In this document: piece after piece, positions 18,725 to 28,186 of the stretch | Layout: the number at the start of each line of letters is the position of its first letter | How positions within the stretch are numbered: the first letter of the stretch is position 1 | Translations under genes and position numbers: made by a program | NCBI GenBank assembly: GCA_026707745.1 | Contig: JAPOWG010000085.1 | Location: 1 to 64,000 of the forward strand | Direction of reading: 5' to 3' | Origin: Chloroflexota bacterium | GTDB taxonomy: Bacteria > Chloroflexota > Anaerolineae > Aggregatilineales > Phototrophicaceae | DNA length: 64,000 bases | Notes under the pieces: model-generated | The model's database searches: none | What the model was told of the DNA's origin: nothing | Seen by the model: the letters and a program-made list of their open reading frames with translations, nothing else

Positions 18725-20008
18725 TCAGTTGTCGATGGCGAATTGCAGCGGATCATCAAAGCGTTGGGGGCTGCAGCTGCGCTCTTCGATGCAGCTTGCT
18801 ATCGCCCGGGCGACGGTTTGTCCCAGCAGGGCCTCGACCTCGGCTCCATAGTGCCCGGTCGGTCCCCAGTATCTCTCGTCCATGTATTCCGGTCCCAGCG
18901 ACTCGTCGAAGGCGATATAGTGATAGGTCTCGCGCAGGTGGTCCAGCAAGTGACGGTAAGGCGACTGTCCGCCATTGTGGATATGGGCCATGTGTTGAGG
19001 CAGTGGAAGATGTACGACGAAGAATACCGCATTGTGCTCAACCACATCGGCCCCAAAGGCGCCTACAATGGCCTTGCCCAGCATGCCCCGCTCGGAATCG
19101 AGCCCATAATCCGCCTCGCTGGCCCCCTCTTGCGCTTTAGTCACTTCGTACATGAACGCGCCTAGTCGACTGCTCAGCCACCATTTCGAGACGACATCCC
19201 GGCTACGATAGTAGTCTTCATAAGCCGCCAAGGGGTGGCTAGCGAAAGCCTCGAATGTGGCCACCATCTGCTCGGGCGGCAAAGCAGGCGCGTTTATTAG
19301 TTCCAGGTTGCCTTCGCTGACGATAAATCGTGGCTTGGAAAACGGGATGCTGGGACCGTGAATGTACAGAATCCGAAACACATTGACGTTGCGATCCAGG
19401 TTTTCCGGCTGAAAACCAAAGATGACGATATCGGGCTGAAGCTGCTGGCCGATCGCTTGCCAGCGCAGGAAAGCTTGCCCCATATCATAGCCGCCGACGC
19501 CGAAGTTCATCACTTCCGCGCGCATACCTTGCTGCTGAAGGGCCAGCATGAGTTGATTGGTCCACACTTGGTCATCGTTGACATCGTCCCCCGCGGTGAA
19601 GGAATCCCCAAAGGCGGCAATACGCAGGGTGTCGGGGAGCGGATCTTTGCTGTATTCGTGTTGCGATCGTATGCCGGAGCTATTGACCGTGAACGTGCCT
19701 TGGTGGCGCAGTGAATTCGGCCGATAGGCCCATCCGGTCCGCTTGTCGTACAGAATGGTCGCTGTATCCACGTTATGGAGATAAGCGTCGATCCCCTCTT
19801 TAAGACGATTCATGGGTAATACGTATGGCTCGAGCGTGTAGCCCAGGAAAGAGAATTGGCCGTCGGCGTCGACTGTGCCCGCAACCCGAATGATGACCTC
19901 GAGCAGCATCAGCGCCAAAGCCAAACTGAAGCAGACTAAGACAATGTTGATGGCGATTCGTCTGATCAAAACAGGCCAATCCTTTTGTGGAGAATCAATT
20001 GATTTCAC
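18725..20008 (-). CDS. Membrane-anchored SGNH hydrolase-like protein, paralog 1
   Basis: The 427 residues start at GTG. One N-terminal membrane helix (about 17-38) is followed by an extracytoplasmic SGNH/GDSL domain. Block I is AAFGDSFTAGDDVNDDQVW with the nucleophile Ser; a block-II-like glycine is in NFGVGGYDMGQAFL; the C-terminal GHYGAEVE supplies a candidate catalytic His. The fold resembles AlgJ/AlgX-type O-acetyltransferases or esterases acting on surface polysaccharide. It is the most divergent and most downstream of three tandem paralogs. The substrate is unknown. Confidence 0.75.
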   Translation of the reverse strand: MKSIDSPQKDWPVLIRRIAINIVLVCFSLALALMLLEVIIRVAGTVDADGQFSFLGYTLEPYVLPMNRLKEGIDAYLHNVDTATILYDKRTGWAYRPNSLRHQGTFTVNSSGIRSQHEYSKDPLPDTLRIAAFGDSFTAGDDVNDDQVWTNQLMLALQQQGMRAEVMNFGVGGYDMGQAFLRWQAIGQQLQPDIVIFGFQPENLDRNVNVFRILYIHGPSIPFSKPRFIVSEGNLELINAPALPPEQMVATFEAFASHPLAAYEDYYRSRDVVSKWWLSSRLGAFMYEVTKAQEGASEADYGLDSERGMLGKAIVGAFGADVVEHNAVFFVVHLPLPQHMAHIHNGGQSPYRHLLDHLRETYHYIAFDESLGPEYMDERYWGPTGHYGAEVEALLGQTVARAIASCIEERSCSPQRFDDPLQFAIDN

Positions 20009-20038
20009 TGTGGATGTATTGACCCTTGGCGCAGTTTC

Positions 20039-21283
20039 TTAATCTTGCCGGTGGTAAAACAACACTTCGCTATCAGTGAATCGCGGCAACTCGCAATCCA
20101 GATTCTCGATGCATGACGCTATTTTCTCCGCTACGATCTCTGCGACCAGGTGATTTATTTCTGGTCCGTAATGATTAGTAGCGTCATAGTATTTTCCCTC
20201 TGTGTATTGGCTGCCGAGATGATCTACCGTGTCTAAGAAGTGATAGTTTTCGTTGATATAGTTTAACAGATAACCGAAGGGCGAGACCTTACCCTCGTGC
20301 AGATTTTGCAAATGTTCGCGCTGGGGCAGGTGGACGACGAAAAACTCGGCTCCATCGCTTTTAACGCTCTCGGCAAAGGCGTTTACGATCGCCTTGCCAA
20401 GTTCGCCGCGCTCGCTGCCGGGCCCGTAGTCTAATCTTGCGCTGTCATGGGACGTTACGAGCGCATTGATGAAGCTGGCCAAACGACTTGCCGCCCACCA
20501 CTGCGAGACGAACTCGCGACTTTCGTAGTGAGCTTCGTAGGCGGCCAGGGGATGACTTGCGAACGACGAATACACCTGTTTTAGTTCAGCGGGCGGCAAT
20601 GTAGGTACATTGTATGGAGCGAGCTTGTCGTCTTGTGGCACGAATCGTGGTTTGGAGAATGGCATTGCGACTCGCTTGTAATAAAGTGGATGAAAAACAT
20701 TTACGTTTCGGTCCAGGTTCTCCGGTTGAAAAGCAAAAAGGACAAGATCCGGATTATAGGCGCGGCCCAGCTTCTGCCAGCGAAGATAGGCCTGGTCCAT
20801 GCCGAATCCTCCCACGCCGAAGTTTAGCGCCTCCACCCGCATGCCCAAGCGCTTAAGTTCTACTTCCAGTTGTTTCACCCAGACTTGATCGTCGTTGACA
20901 CCAGTGCCGGCCACAAAGGAATCGCCAAATGCGGCGATGCGCAATGTATCGTGTCTAGGGAGCTGACCATACTCGACTTCGGATCGCAGCCCCGCGGCAT
21001 TGATTGTGAAACTGCCTTCCTGTCTGATCGAGTTTGGACGATGGGCCCATCCAGTGCTCTCGTCGTAAATGAAGGTGGCCTTACTCTCATTCTCCACATA
21101 AGCGTCTATGACGCGGTGTAGCCTTTCGACATTGATGGTATAAGGCTCAAGCGGATAGCCGCGAAAGCTGAATTGGCCGTCGGCGCCTGTGGCGCCGACG
21201 ATTCGGATAATGATTTCCAACAGTAGCAGGGCGAAAACCAAACCGAGGCATCCAAGCAATACGTTTGCGAGTATTCGTTTCAT
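20039..21283 (-). CDS. Membrane-anchored SGNH hydrolase-like protein, paralog 2
   Basis: The 414 residues from ATG 21283 were preferred over an upstream TTG at 21322 because paralog 3 starts at the equivalent codon. It has the same plan as paralog 1: an N-terminal helix (KRILANVLLGCLGLVFALLL), the nucleophile block AAFGDSFVAGTGVNDDQVW, NFGVGGFGMDQAYLRWQ, and a C-terminal ATNHYGPE His block. It is very close to paralog 3, and the roughly 100-150 bp upstream of both genes are also alike, indicating a duplication that carried the promoter. Its 3' neighbour is paralog 1, 30 bp away on the same strand. Confidence 0.75.
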   Translation of the reverse strand: MKRILANVLLGCLGLVFALLLLEIIIRIVGATGADGQFSFRGYPLEPYTINVERLHRVIDAYVENESKATFIYDESTGWAHRPNSIRQEGSFTINAAGLRSEVEYGQLPRHDTLRIAAFGDSFVAGTGVNDDQVWVKQLEVELKRLGMRVEALNFGVGGFGMDQAYLRWQKLGRAYNPDLVLFAFQPENLDRNVNVFHPLYYKRVAMPFSKPRFVPQDDKLAPYNVPTLPPAELKQVYSSFASHPLAAYEAHYESREFVSQWWAASRLASFINALVTSHDSARLDYGPGSERGELGKAIVNAFAESVKSDGAEFFVVHLPQREHLQNLHEGKVSPFGYLLNYINENYHFLDTVDHLGSQYTEGKYYDATNHYGPEINHLVAEIVAEKIASCIENLDCELPRFTDSEVLFYHRQD

Positions 21284-21322
21284 CACATTAGAACTGCCCC
21301 GAGGCAGCCATTCGCAATTCAA

Positions 21323-22074
21323 TTTCTAGGATAAATGAAAGACAAATTGACCTGGCAATAATCGTATTATGAGTCAATAATTATACTTGCAAAGCTTGCT
21401 TGGTGCTGTGGCAAAGTCACCCTTTTTCACAACCAGCCCCTTGCCCATCAAGGGGCTGAGGAGCGGACACCTTTTCATCAGGCGCGATCTCGCCACAAAA
21501 TCTGAATAAATTTCGATGATCTTCGGGCGACCTGATAGGTCGTGTGGACATGGCCCGTTGCGGGTTCAGTACGGGGGATTCAACACAGCCGCTCGGCGGC
21601 AGCGAGAAGGTCTGCCGCGCTCACACAAAATAGTAAACCTGCTCGGCTACCGTAGATCGCGGTTTATTAGAAAAGAGGTATAAAGAGCACAGGGGGACTG
21701 TTTCGGGGGTCGTCCCTACAAATCTCGCTATAAATGAACCTTGTAGGGGTCAGCTATTAGCTGACCCGTCGTTATCGTACCGTTTACTGCAAAACTGTCC
21801 GGTCCTCAGCCCGCTAAGCGGGGCGGAAACCCCGAAGCATCAGGGGCGCGTAGGGCGTGTAGACACAGCCCGTCGGAGGGGGAGCGCATTCGCCGGGACT
21901 AAGATTGCATCCAGAACTTTCGCTACAAATGAGATCTTTTAGCGATAATAAATTGGTGTTACTGCTGCCTTGTGCCCGTATGTATTTTGGCGGATTCCCG
22001 GCGTTTCCCCGCCATAATCGTGAAATTCAACCCGGTATTTCATATCTGTGCGGTCAAATAGCATTGTGCCGCGC
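21323..22074. repeat. 752-bp gene-free block filled with dispersed repeats
   Basis: The first ~100 bp are the upstream region of paralog 2, matching that of paralog 3. The rest holds several repeat pieces: GAGGAGCGGACA near 21459, TTCGGGCGACCTGATAGGTC at 21525-21544, the two-hairpin repeat at 21587-21666, a GTAGGGGTCAGCTATTAGCT inverted repeat near 21750, and a GGCGTGTAGACACAGCC piece near 21857. No credible gene is seen. It separates two recently duplicated paralogs. Confidence 0.7.
21587..21666 (-). repeat. Two-hairpin repeat R1, copy 1
   Basis: Contains AGCCGCTCGGCGGCAGCGA, then a TCTGCCGCGCTCACACAAAA segment, then a second arm ending ATCGCGGTTTA. GCGGCAG and CTGCCGC form a 7-bp hairpin. 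Its reverse complement matches 54297-54377 almost base for base. Confidence 0.85.
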
Positions 22075-23316
22075 TTATGGACTGGCAAGGATAGCATTGA
22101 TATGCGCGAATCGCGGCAAGCGGCAACTCGAGTTCTTGACGCAGGCGGCAATCTCGCCAGCTAGAATCCACGCGACCAAGTGATTTACTTCTGGTCCGTA
22201 ATGGTAAGTAGCGCCCCAATATTTTCGCTCTGTGTATTCGCTGCCGAGATGATCTACCGTGTCCACGAAGCGATAGTTTTCGTTAATATGATTTAGCAGA
22301 TAACTGAAGGGCGAGACCTCGCCATCTTGCAGGTTTTGCAAATGTGTGCGCCGGGGCAGGTGGACGACGAAGAACTCGGCTCCACTGCCTTTAACGCTTG
22401 CAGCAAAGGCGTCTACGATCGCCTTGCCAAGCTCGCCTCGCTCGCTTCCTTGCGCATAGTTTATGGCGTCGGCTTCGCCTTGCGCCTTTGCGAGCGCATG
22501 AATAAAGCTTGCCAGGCGACTTGCCATCCACCAGTTCGAGACGAATTCGCGGCTGTTGTAGAAGGCTTCAAACTTTGCCAGGGGATTGCTTGAGAACGAT
22601 GAAAACGCAGCTTTGAGTTCAAACGTCGTCAGTGTCGGCATGTTGTATAGGACGAGTTTATTGTCTTGCAGCACGAATCGTGGTTTGGAAAATGGAATAC
22701 CACCTTGCCTATAACGGAGCAGCCGAAAAACGTTTACGTTTCTATCCAGATTCTCGGGTTGAAAACCAAATACGACAATATCCGGATCGTAGGCGCTGCC
22801 CAGCTTTTGCCATCGCAGATATGCTTGATCCATGCCAAAGGCTCCCACGCCGAAATTCAATACCTCCGTCCGAAGGCCCGTTCGGTTTAGTTCGATTTCC
22901 AGTCGCTTCGTCCAGACCTGATCGTCGTTGACATCATCGCCGGCGACAAAGGAATCGCCAAAGGCCGCAATGCGCAAAGTGTCGGGTCGCGGACGCTGAT
23001 CATAGTCAGCCTGTGACCGAATGCCTCCTTCATTTATAGTGAAAGCCCCTTCCTGACGTATCGAATTCGGTCGATAGGCCCATCCGGTGGTTTCGTCGTA
23101 AACGATCGCGGCGCTGTCCTCGTTCTCGATATAAACGTCTATTGCATCGTGCAGCCGTTGGACAGGCAAGACATAAGGCTCAAGCGGATAGCCACGAAAG
23201 CTGAATTGGCCGTCGGCCCCTGTGGCGCCGCCGATTCGGATAATGACTTCTAGGAGTACCAGAGCGATAACCAGACCGAGGCATCCAAGCAAAGCGTTAG
23301 TGAATCGACGTTTCAT
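22075..23316 (-). CDS. Membrane-anchored SGNH hydrolase-like protein, paralog 3
   Basis: The 413 residues begin at ATG 23316; a GTG directly upstream is the alternative. The N-terminal helix is RRFTNALLGCLGLVIALVLL. The nucleophile block is AAFGDSFVAGDDVNDDQVW and the C-terminal His block is ATYHYGPE. It is highly similar to paralog 2 along its whole length, including residues flanking the active site. The conserved GFQPENLDRNVNVF segment in all three copies looks family-specific. Role inferred: acyl transfer or esterase activity on an exported glycan; no sugar-biosynthesis genes sit beside it to confirm this. Confidence 0.75.
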   Translation of the reverse strand: MKRRFTNALLGCLGLVIALVLLEVIIRIGGATGADGQFSFRGYPLEPYVLPVQRLHDAIDVYIENEDSAAIVYDETTGWAYRPNSIRQEGAFTINEGGIRSQADYDQRPRPDTLRIAAFGDSFVAGDDVNDDQVWTKRLEIELNRTGLRTEVLNFGVGAFGMDQAYLRWQKLGSAYDPDIVVFGFQPENLDRNVNVFRLLRYRQGGIPFSKPRFVLQDNKLVLYNMPTLTTFELKAAFSSFSSNPLAKFEAFYNSREFVSNWWMASRLASFIHALAKAQGEADAINYAQGSERGELGKAIVDAFAASVKGSGAEFFVVHLPRRTHLQNLQDGEVSPFSYLLNHINENYRFVDTVDHLGSEYTERKYWGATYHYGPEVNHLVAWILAGEIAACVKNSSCRLPRFAHINAILASP

Positions 23317-23650
23317 CACATTAGACCTGTCCCGAGACAGTCATTCGCAATTCAATACCCGAAGATGATTGAAAGGCAAATTGACCAGGTAATAATCGTA
23401 TCGTGTATCTGGTGATAATACTATGAGAAAGTTAAGATATTATACTTGCAAGAAATGCCCTGTACTGTGACAAATTCACCCACTTTCGCCCCCAGCTCCT
23501 TGCCTCCATCAAGAGGAAAGGGGAGCGTCTCCCATGCAAAACTGGCGCCAGTAGAGTTGAAATCAGTCCTGTAAGTCAGTTGTAGGGACGACTGACGGTC
23601 TAGTGTCGGCGGTCGTGTGTTGCGAGGGACGGCCGGCAGAATAAATGACT
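23317..23650. other. Gene-free stretch upstream of paralog 3
   Basis: The first ~150 bp match the region upstream of paralog 2 (shared ATTCGCAATTCAAT, AATTGACC and AATAATCGTAT, and TATTATACTTGCAAG). The remainder holds repeat fragments (AGCTCCTTGCCTCC, TTGTAGGGACGACTGACGG). No gene is seen. Confidence 0.55.
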
Positions 23651-23679
23651 TTGACAATCCCGCGACAGGCCATTAAAAT
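23651..23679 (+). promoter_or_regulatory. Promoter of the EF-G-like gene
   Basis: Consensus TTGACA (23651-23656), 17-bp spacer, TAAAAT (23674-23679). The predicted start lies at about 23686, just before the hairpin at 23691. Confidence 0.75.
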
Positions 23680-23690
23680 CCCACCCAGCC

Positions 23691-23711
23691 GCGGCTCGTT
23701 TTTCGAGCCGC
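23691..23711 (+). promoter_or_regulatory. Perfect 8-bp hairpin in the 5' leader of the EF-G-like gene
   Basis: GCGGCTCG-TTTTT-CGAGCCGC lies right at the predicted transcript start, about 50 nt before the ATG. It has no U-tract after it, so it is more likely an mRNA-stabilising or regulatory hairpin than a terminator. Confidence 0.5.
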
Positions 23712-23763
23712 ATTCTGTCAGCGATCGAATCTCAAAAGCACTCTATTTGGAGGCGAGCCCGCC

Positions 23764-25830
23764 ATGAATGAATATCAATCGGAGAAAATTAGAAATGTCG
23801 CTCTTGTCGGGCATCAAAGTTGTGGCAAGACCTCGCTGGTCGAGGCGCTCCTGTTCAGTTGCGGCGCGACGACGCGTCTTGGCAACATTTCCGAAGGCAA
23901 TATGGTTTCGGATTGGGACGACGAGGAAAAAGACCGTGGGCTGTCGCTTTCCACATCTTTGGTGCCCGTTGAGTTTGACGAAACAAAGATAAATGTGCTG
24001 GATACCCCCGGCTTTACCGATTTTCAGGGCGAACTGAAAAACGCGATCCGCGTCGCCGATGCGGTGATTGTGGTCGTGGATGCCGTCTCCGGCGTCGAAG
24101 TCGGTACGGAGTTGGCTTGGGAATATGCCCGAGCCTATGAGCAGCCCATCATCGTTGTGATCAACAAAATGGATCGCGATAACGCCAACTACGAAGAAGT
24201 GCTGGAGCAATTGCGCAATCAGTTTGATGATTATAAATTTGTCCCGATCATGTTGCCCATCGGTCAACAGGCGGGCTTCAAGGGCGTAGCGAATGCGCTG
24301 ACGCAAAAGGCGTATTATGATGCGGGCTCCGAACGCTCCGATCTGCCGGATGACTATGTCGACGCGTTGGAAGAAGCCCATATGGAATTGATGGAAGCAG
24401 CCGCGGAAGCCGATGACGCGCTCTTGGAAAAGTATTTTGAAGAAGAGACTTTGTCCTTCGACGAGATTCGCGAGGGCATGCGCAAAGCTTCGCGTTCGCC
24501 CGAGCTCAAGACTGTTCCTGTCTTCGCGGCGTCTTCAACAGAGAACATCGGCACCATCCCCCTATTGGAAGCGCTGATCGCCTACACGACGGCGCCGACG
24601 GAACGATCGGTCAGAATCACCCGCGGGGAGGAACTTGATGTGCTGCAAGGTCCGCATAGCGATGATGGACCGCTTGCCGCATATGTCTTTAAGACACTTA
24701 ACGATCGCTTTGTGGGAACGCTCAATTACTTCCGCATATTTTCGGGAACTATGTCCAACGATGGGCGTTACCACAATGCCAACAGCGGTGAAGACGAACG
24801 CTTCAACTCGCTGTTTGTGATGCGTGGAAAAGAACAGATACCCGTGCAAACGCTTCATGCCGGCGACATTGGCGTGGTTGCCAAGCTGACCGATACCAAG
24901 ACCGGCGACACCTTTGCCGATAACGGCAGCGACGTGAAGATCGCGCCGCCGGAGTTCCCCGCGCCCTTGTACATGGTGGCGGTCGCGCCGCGAGCGCAAG
25001 CCGACAGCGCCAAGATGGGGCCGACGCTTAGCAATCTCTGCGATGCGGATCCCACTCTGCGTTGGCGACAAGATCGAGATACCCGCCAGACTGTACTTGA
25101 AGGTATGGGCCAAATCCACCTCGACGTCACGTTGAAGCGCGCGGCATCTCTCGGCGTCAACATTGATACGGATATGCCCAAGGTGCCATATCGCGAAACG
25201 ATCACGGGCAATGCCGAATCCAGTTATACGCACAAGAAGCAGACCGGTGGCGCGGGACAATACGGCCGCGTCGATCTCAAAGTGGAACCTACGGGAGAAG
25301 CCTTTGAGTTCGAGTCCTCCGTTTTCGGCGGCGCGATTTCGCAACAGTTTGTGTCGTCGACGGAAAAAGGCATTCGCGGCGTGCTGTCCGACGGCGTTAT
25401 CGCTGGCTACCCGGTAGAACGCGTCAAGGTAAACGTGTTTGACGGCAAAGAGCATCCGGTGGATTCGAAAGACATCGCCTTTCAGATAGCGGGCCGCGAA
25501 GCATTTCGAGCGGCCTTCCGCAAAGCCAAGCCAGTGTTGTTGGAGCCGATCATGGATGTCCGAATTACCGTCCCCGAGGCGATGATGGGCGACATCATGA
25601 GCGATCTCAATACCCGTCGGGGTCGTGTGCAAGGGATGGATACGGTCGGGTTCAAGAGCGTGGTTACTGCCGAGGCGCCGCTGGCGGAGATGCTGCGTTA
25701 CGGAAACGATTTGCGCTCAATGACCGGCGGACGCGGCATCTACACGATGGATTTCAATCGTTATGACCGTGTGCCTACTTATGTCCAGGAGGAGATTGTC
25801 GCTGAAGTAGCGGCGGCAGCCGAACAATAA
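23764..25830 (+). CDS. EF-G-like translational GTPase (second EF-G type)
   Basis: The 688 residues cover all five EF-G domains. G1 is GHQSCGKT (residues 16-23) and G4 is NKMD (134-137). Switch II reads DTPGF at 80-84, so the canonical catalytic His of DTPGH is Phe. The G1 sequence also differs from the GHIDHGKT of canonical FusA. These features fit the EF-G-like paralog group (EF-G2-type) rather than the main elongation factor, which is normally beside rpsL/rpsG/tuf; none of those is here. Possible roles are ribosome recycling or an unknown ribosome-linked function. The ATG follows a strong promoter and leader hairpin. Confidence 0.85.
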   Translation: MNEYQSEKIRNVALVGHQSCGKTSLVEALLFSCGATTRLGNISEGNMVSDWDDEEKDRGLSLSTSLVPVEFDETKINVLDTPGFTDFQGELKNAIRVADAVIVVVDAVSGVEVGTELAWEYARAYEQPIIVVINKMDRDNANYEEVLEQLRNQFDDYKFVPIMLPIGQQAGFKGVANALTQKAYYDAGSERSDLPDDYVDALEEAHMELMEAAAEADDALLEKYFEEETLSFDEIREGMRKASRSPELKTVPVFAASSTENIGTIPLLEALIAYTTAPTERSVRITRGEELDVLQGPHSDDGPLAAYVFKTLNDRFVGTLNYFRIFSGTMSNDGRYHNANSGEDERFNSLFVMRGKEQIPVQTLHAGDIGVVAKLTDTKTGDTFADNGSDVKIAPPEFPAPLYMVAVAPRAQADSAKMGPTLSNLCDADPTLRWRQDRDTRQTVLEGMGQIHLDVTLKRAASLGVNIDTDMPKVPYRETITGNAESSYTHKKQTGGAGQYGRVDLKVEPTGEAFEFESSVFGGAISQQFVSSTEKGIRGVLSDGVIAGYPVERVKVNVFDGKEHPVDSKDIAFQIAGREAFRAAFRKAKPVLLEPIMDVRITVPEAMMGDIMSDLNTRRGRVQGMDTVGFKSVVTAEAPLAEMLRYGNDLRSMTGGRGIYTMDFNRYDRVPTYVQEEIVAEVAAAAEQ

Positions 25831-25843
25831 GATGTACGTACTC

Positions 25844-25868
25844 GGGCGAGATCAACGGGATCTCGTCC
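25844..25868. terminator. Hairpin between convergent EF-G-like and ftsH genes
   Basis: An 11-bp stem: GGGCGAGATC (25844-25853) with GATCTCGTCC (25859-25868) around an AACGG loop, one G-U pair. No U-tract follows on either strand, so termination is an inference from position. Confidence 0.4.
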
Positions 25869-25874
25869 GCTTCC

Positions 25875-27890
25875 TCATGGTTCGACTTCTAAATCTTCCG
25901 CTGTGTCGGAGCCGTTATGCTCGGCGGCCTGCGGTTCACGCAGGTGTTGGGCGACTGTATCCGGCAGTACGTCGGCCGCGTCGTCCTCTATATCGAGGAT
26001 ACGCAGAATTTCTTCGCGCTCCACCGTTTCCTTCTCCAGTAGCGCCACTGCGAGTTGGTCGAGTTCTTCGCGATGGTCTTCAATCAGTCCACGTGTTTCT
26101 TGATAGGCGACGTCGATAATGCGTTTGATCTCGGCGTCGAGCTTCGAGGCGGTGTCGTCGCTGTAATCGCGGCCGCTGGCGATCGCATAGCCCAGGAAAG
26201 GCTGTTCGGAGTCGTCGCCGTAATTGACCATGCCCACCGAATCGCTCATGCCAAACATTTTCACCATATTTCGCGCGATCTGCGTCACTTGCTGGATATC
26301 GTTGGCGGCGCCCGTCGTGACGTCATCGAAGACGATCTCTTCGGCAATGCGTCCCGCCAAACCGACGCGGATAAAAGCTTCCAGTTGCTTGCGCGATTGA
26401 TGGAGCGAGTCGTCCTTGGGCATATAGAATGCCACGCCGAGCGCGCGCCCGCGCGGGATGATGGTGGTCTTTAGCAGCGCCATCGCGTCCGGGATCAGGA
26501 AGGAGACGAGGGCATGCCCGGCCTCGTGGTAGGCGGTGATTTTGCGATCCTTCTCGTTGGACAGCGGCGGTCGCTTGGTGCCCAGACGGATACGCTCGTA
26601 AGCCGTTGTGAAATCCGACATGGTGATCAAACGACGATCAAAACGCGCCGCGTTCATGGCAGCTTCGTTGGCGAGATTGGCGATGTCCGCTCCCGAGAAT
26701 CCAATTGTGGCGCGCGCCATCGATTCCAACTCGACGTTGTTCGCCATCGGCTTATTCTTGGTATGAATCTTGAGGATATCGTGACGGCCCTTCACGTCCG
26801 GCAGATCGACAGTAATCTGTCGATCAAAACGGCCGGGACGAAGCAGAGCGGGGTCGAGCACATCCGGGCGATTTGTGGCGGCGATCATAACGATGTTGGT
26901 GTCGTTGTCAAAGCCGTCCATCTCTGAAAGCAACTGATTCAAAGTTTGCTCGCGTTCGTCGTGTCCGCCGCCCAAACCCGTGCCGCGCCGTCGACCCACG
27001 GCATCAATCTCGTCAACAAAGATGATGGCCGGCGCGTTTTCCTTGGCGCGTTTGAAAAGATCGCGGACGCGGGAAGCCCCGACGCCGACGAACATTTCTA
27101 CAAATTCTGAGGCCGCGATGCTGAAGAACGCGACATTGGCTTCGCCGGCCACGGCGCGCGCCATCAAGGTCTTTCCCGTGCCTGGCGGTCCGATCAGCAG
27201 GACGCCGCGCGGCACCTTCGCGCCGACCTTGACATATTTCTCTGGCTGTTTGAGAAAATCTACAACTTCTTCCAGCTCCATCTTGGCAGCGTCTTGCCCG
27301 GCAACATCCTCAAAACGGATTGACGGCATCTCCGGCGTTTTTTCGCGCGCTTGCGATTGACCGAAGGAAAAGATACCGTTCATCTGGCCTTGCGCGCGTC
27401 TGCCCATCCAGACGAAAAAACCGATGATCAGCACCAGCGGCAAGAAGTTGATAATCAGCGAAAGCAAGATTGACGGTTCATTTGGCGTGGCATGAATATT
27501 GACGCGATTCTCGTTTGCCAATTGACGCAACTCGTCGGCGCCGCCAGGAGGCAAGTTCGCGTTGAACCGACTAATGTTCTGTGTCCGGCCGGATGGGCTG
27601 GTAACGATCACGCTCCGTGCGAATCGGCCATTGACACCCGTTTCACCCTGGAAGTCCAGCAGGGCGACGTTCTGTTGCCGCAACTGCTCGTAAACAACCG
27701 AGTAGGAAACCTCGGGCGTGGAAGTCAACCCGCCGAACAAGCCCGGCGAACTGAGCAGCGCCAGCAGCATAACCAGAACCAGCAATCCGGGCGATACCCA
27801 TTTCCGCCAATTGGGGGGGCGCTGCGGGGGGCGACTGGGTCCGTCGCCACTCTGACTCTCGTCGTTATCGTTGTTTTCCCAAAACTGCAT
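25875..27890 (-). CDS. ftsH: ATP-dependent zinc metalloprotease FtsH
   Basis: Membrane-bound AAA+ protease that degrades misfolded membrane and regulatory proteins. The 671 residues contain two membrane helices (about 30-55 and 145-168) flanking a small outer domain, then an AAA domain with Walker A GPPGTGKT, Walker [13 protein letters not shown] and the SRH, then the zinc protease motif HEAGH. The C-terminal tail is acidic and poorly conserved. A TATAAT -10 lies upstream (reverse, 27929-27934). Confidence 0.97.
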   Translation of the reverse strand: MQFWENNDNDESQSGDGPSRPPQRPPNWRKWVSPGLLVLVMLLALLSSPGLFGGLTSTPEVSYSVVYEQLRQQNVALLDFQGETGVNGRFARSVIVTSPSGRTQNISRFNANLPPGGADELRQLANENRVNIHATPNEPSILLSLIINFLPLVLIIGFFVWMGRRAQGQMNGIFSFGQSQAREKTPEMPSIRFEDVAGQDAAKMELEEVVDFLKQPEKYVKVGAKVPRGVLLIGPPGTGKTLMARAVAGEANVAFFSIAASEFVEMFVGVGASRVRDLFKRAKENAPAIIFVDEIDAVGRRRGTGLGGGHDEREQTLNQLLSEMDGFDNDTNIVMIAATNRPDVLDPALLRPGRFDRQITVDLPDVKGRHDILKIHTKNKPMANNVELESMARATIGFSGADIANLANEAAMNAARFDRRLITMSDFTTAYERIRLGTKRPPLSNEKDRKITAYHEAGHALVSFLIPDAMALLKTTIIPRGRALGVAFYMPKDDSLHQSRKQLEAFIRVGLAGRIAEEIVFDDVTTGAANDIQQVTQIARNMVKMFGMSDSVGMVNYGDDSEQPFLGYAIASGRDYSDDTASKLDAEIKRIIDVAYQETRGLIEDHREELDQLAVALLEKETVEREEILRILDIEDDAADVLPDTVAQHLREPQAAEHNGSDTAEDLEVEP

Positions 27891-28186
27891 CTAGCGATTT
27901 GACTTTCGACAACTTGGTTTATGCCTGAATTATAGCGTATTGCAACTGAGAATTGTGCAAAATATTTCTTAGAAACGAGTACAACGGGGCACGATTCATG
28001 GCTTGTCGCACCATGATAGCACGTAATTGGCGAATTGCGTGTGGCGATTTCAACCATCTATCATAGCATAGATATCATTCGAGGCGGCAAATGGCCCATC
28101 GTGAACAAAAGCAACTTCTCAACCGAGGAATGTCCGCTATCCTTACGAAGTAACTACTTGATTAGGCTGACGGAATACGGGGACAG

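Noticed and set aside
21323..22074. Considered an insertion sequence remnant
   Set aside because: No transposase remnant and no terminal inverted repeats bounding the block; it is a mosaic of short repeats.
21905..22183. 92-residue frame in the repeat block upstream of paralog 3's 3' end
   Set aside because: Overlaps the 3' end of a supported gene on the other strand and shows no homology.
24562..25632. 356-residue frame opposite the EF-G-like gene
   Set aside because: Antisense shadow of a conserved gene, with high His/Arg content and no domain.
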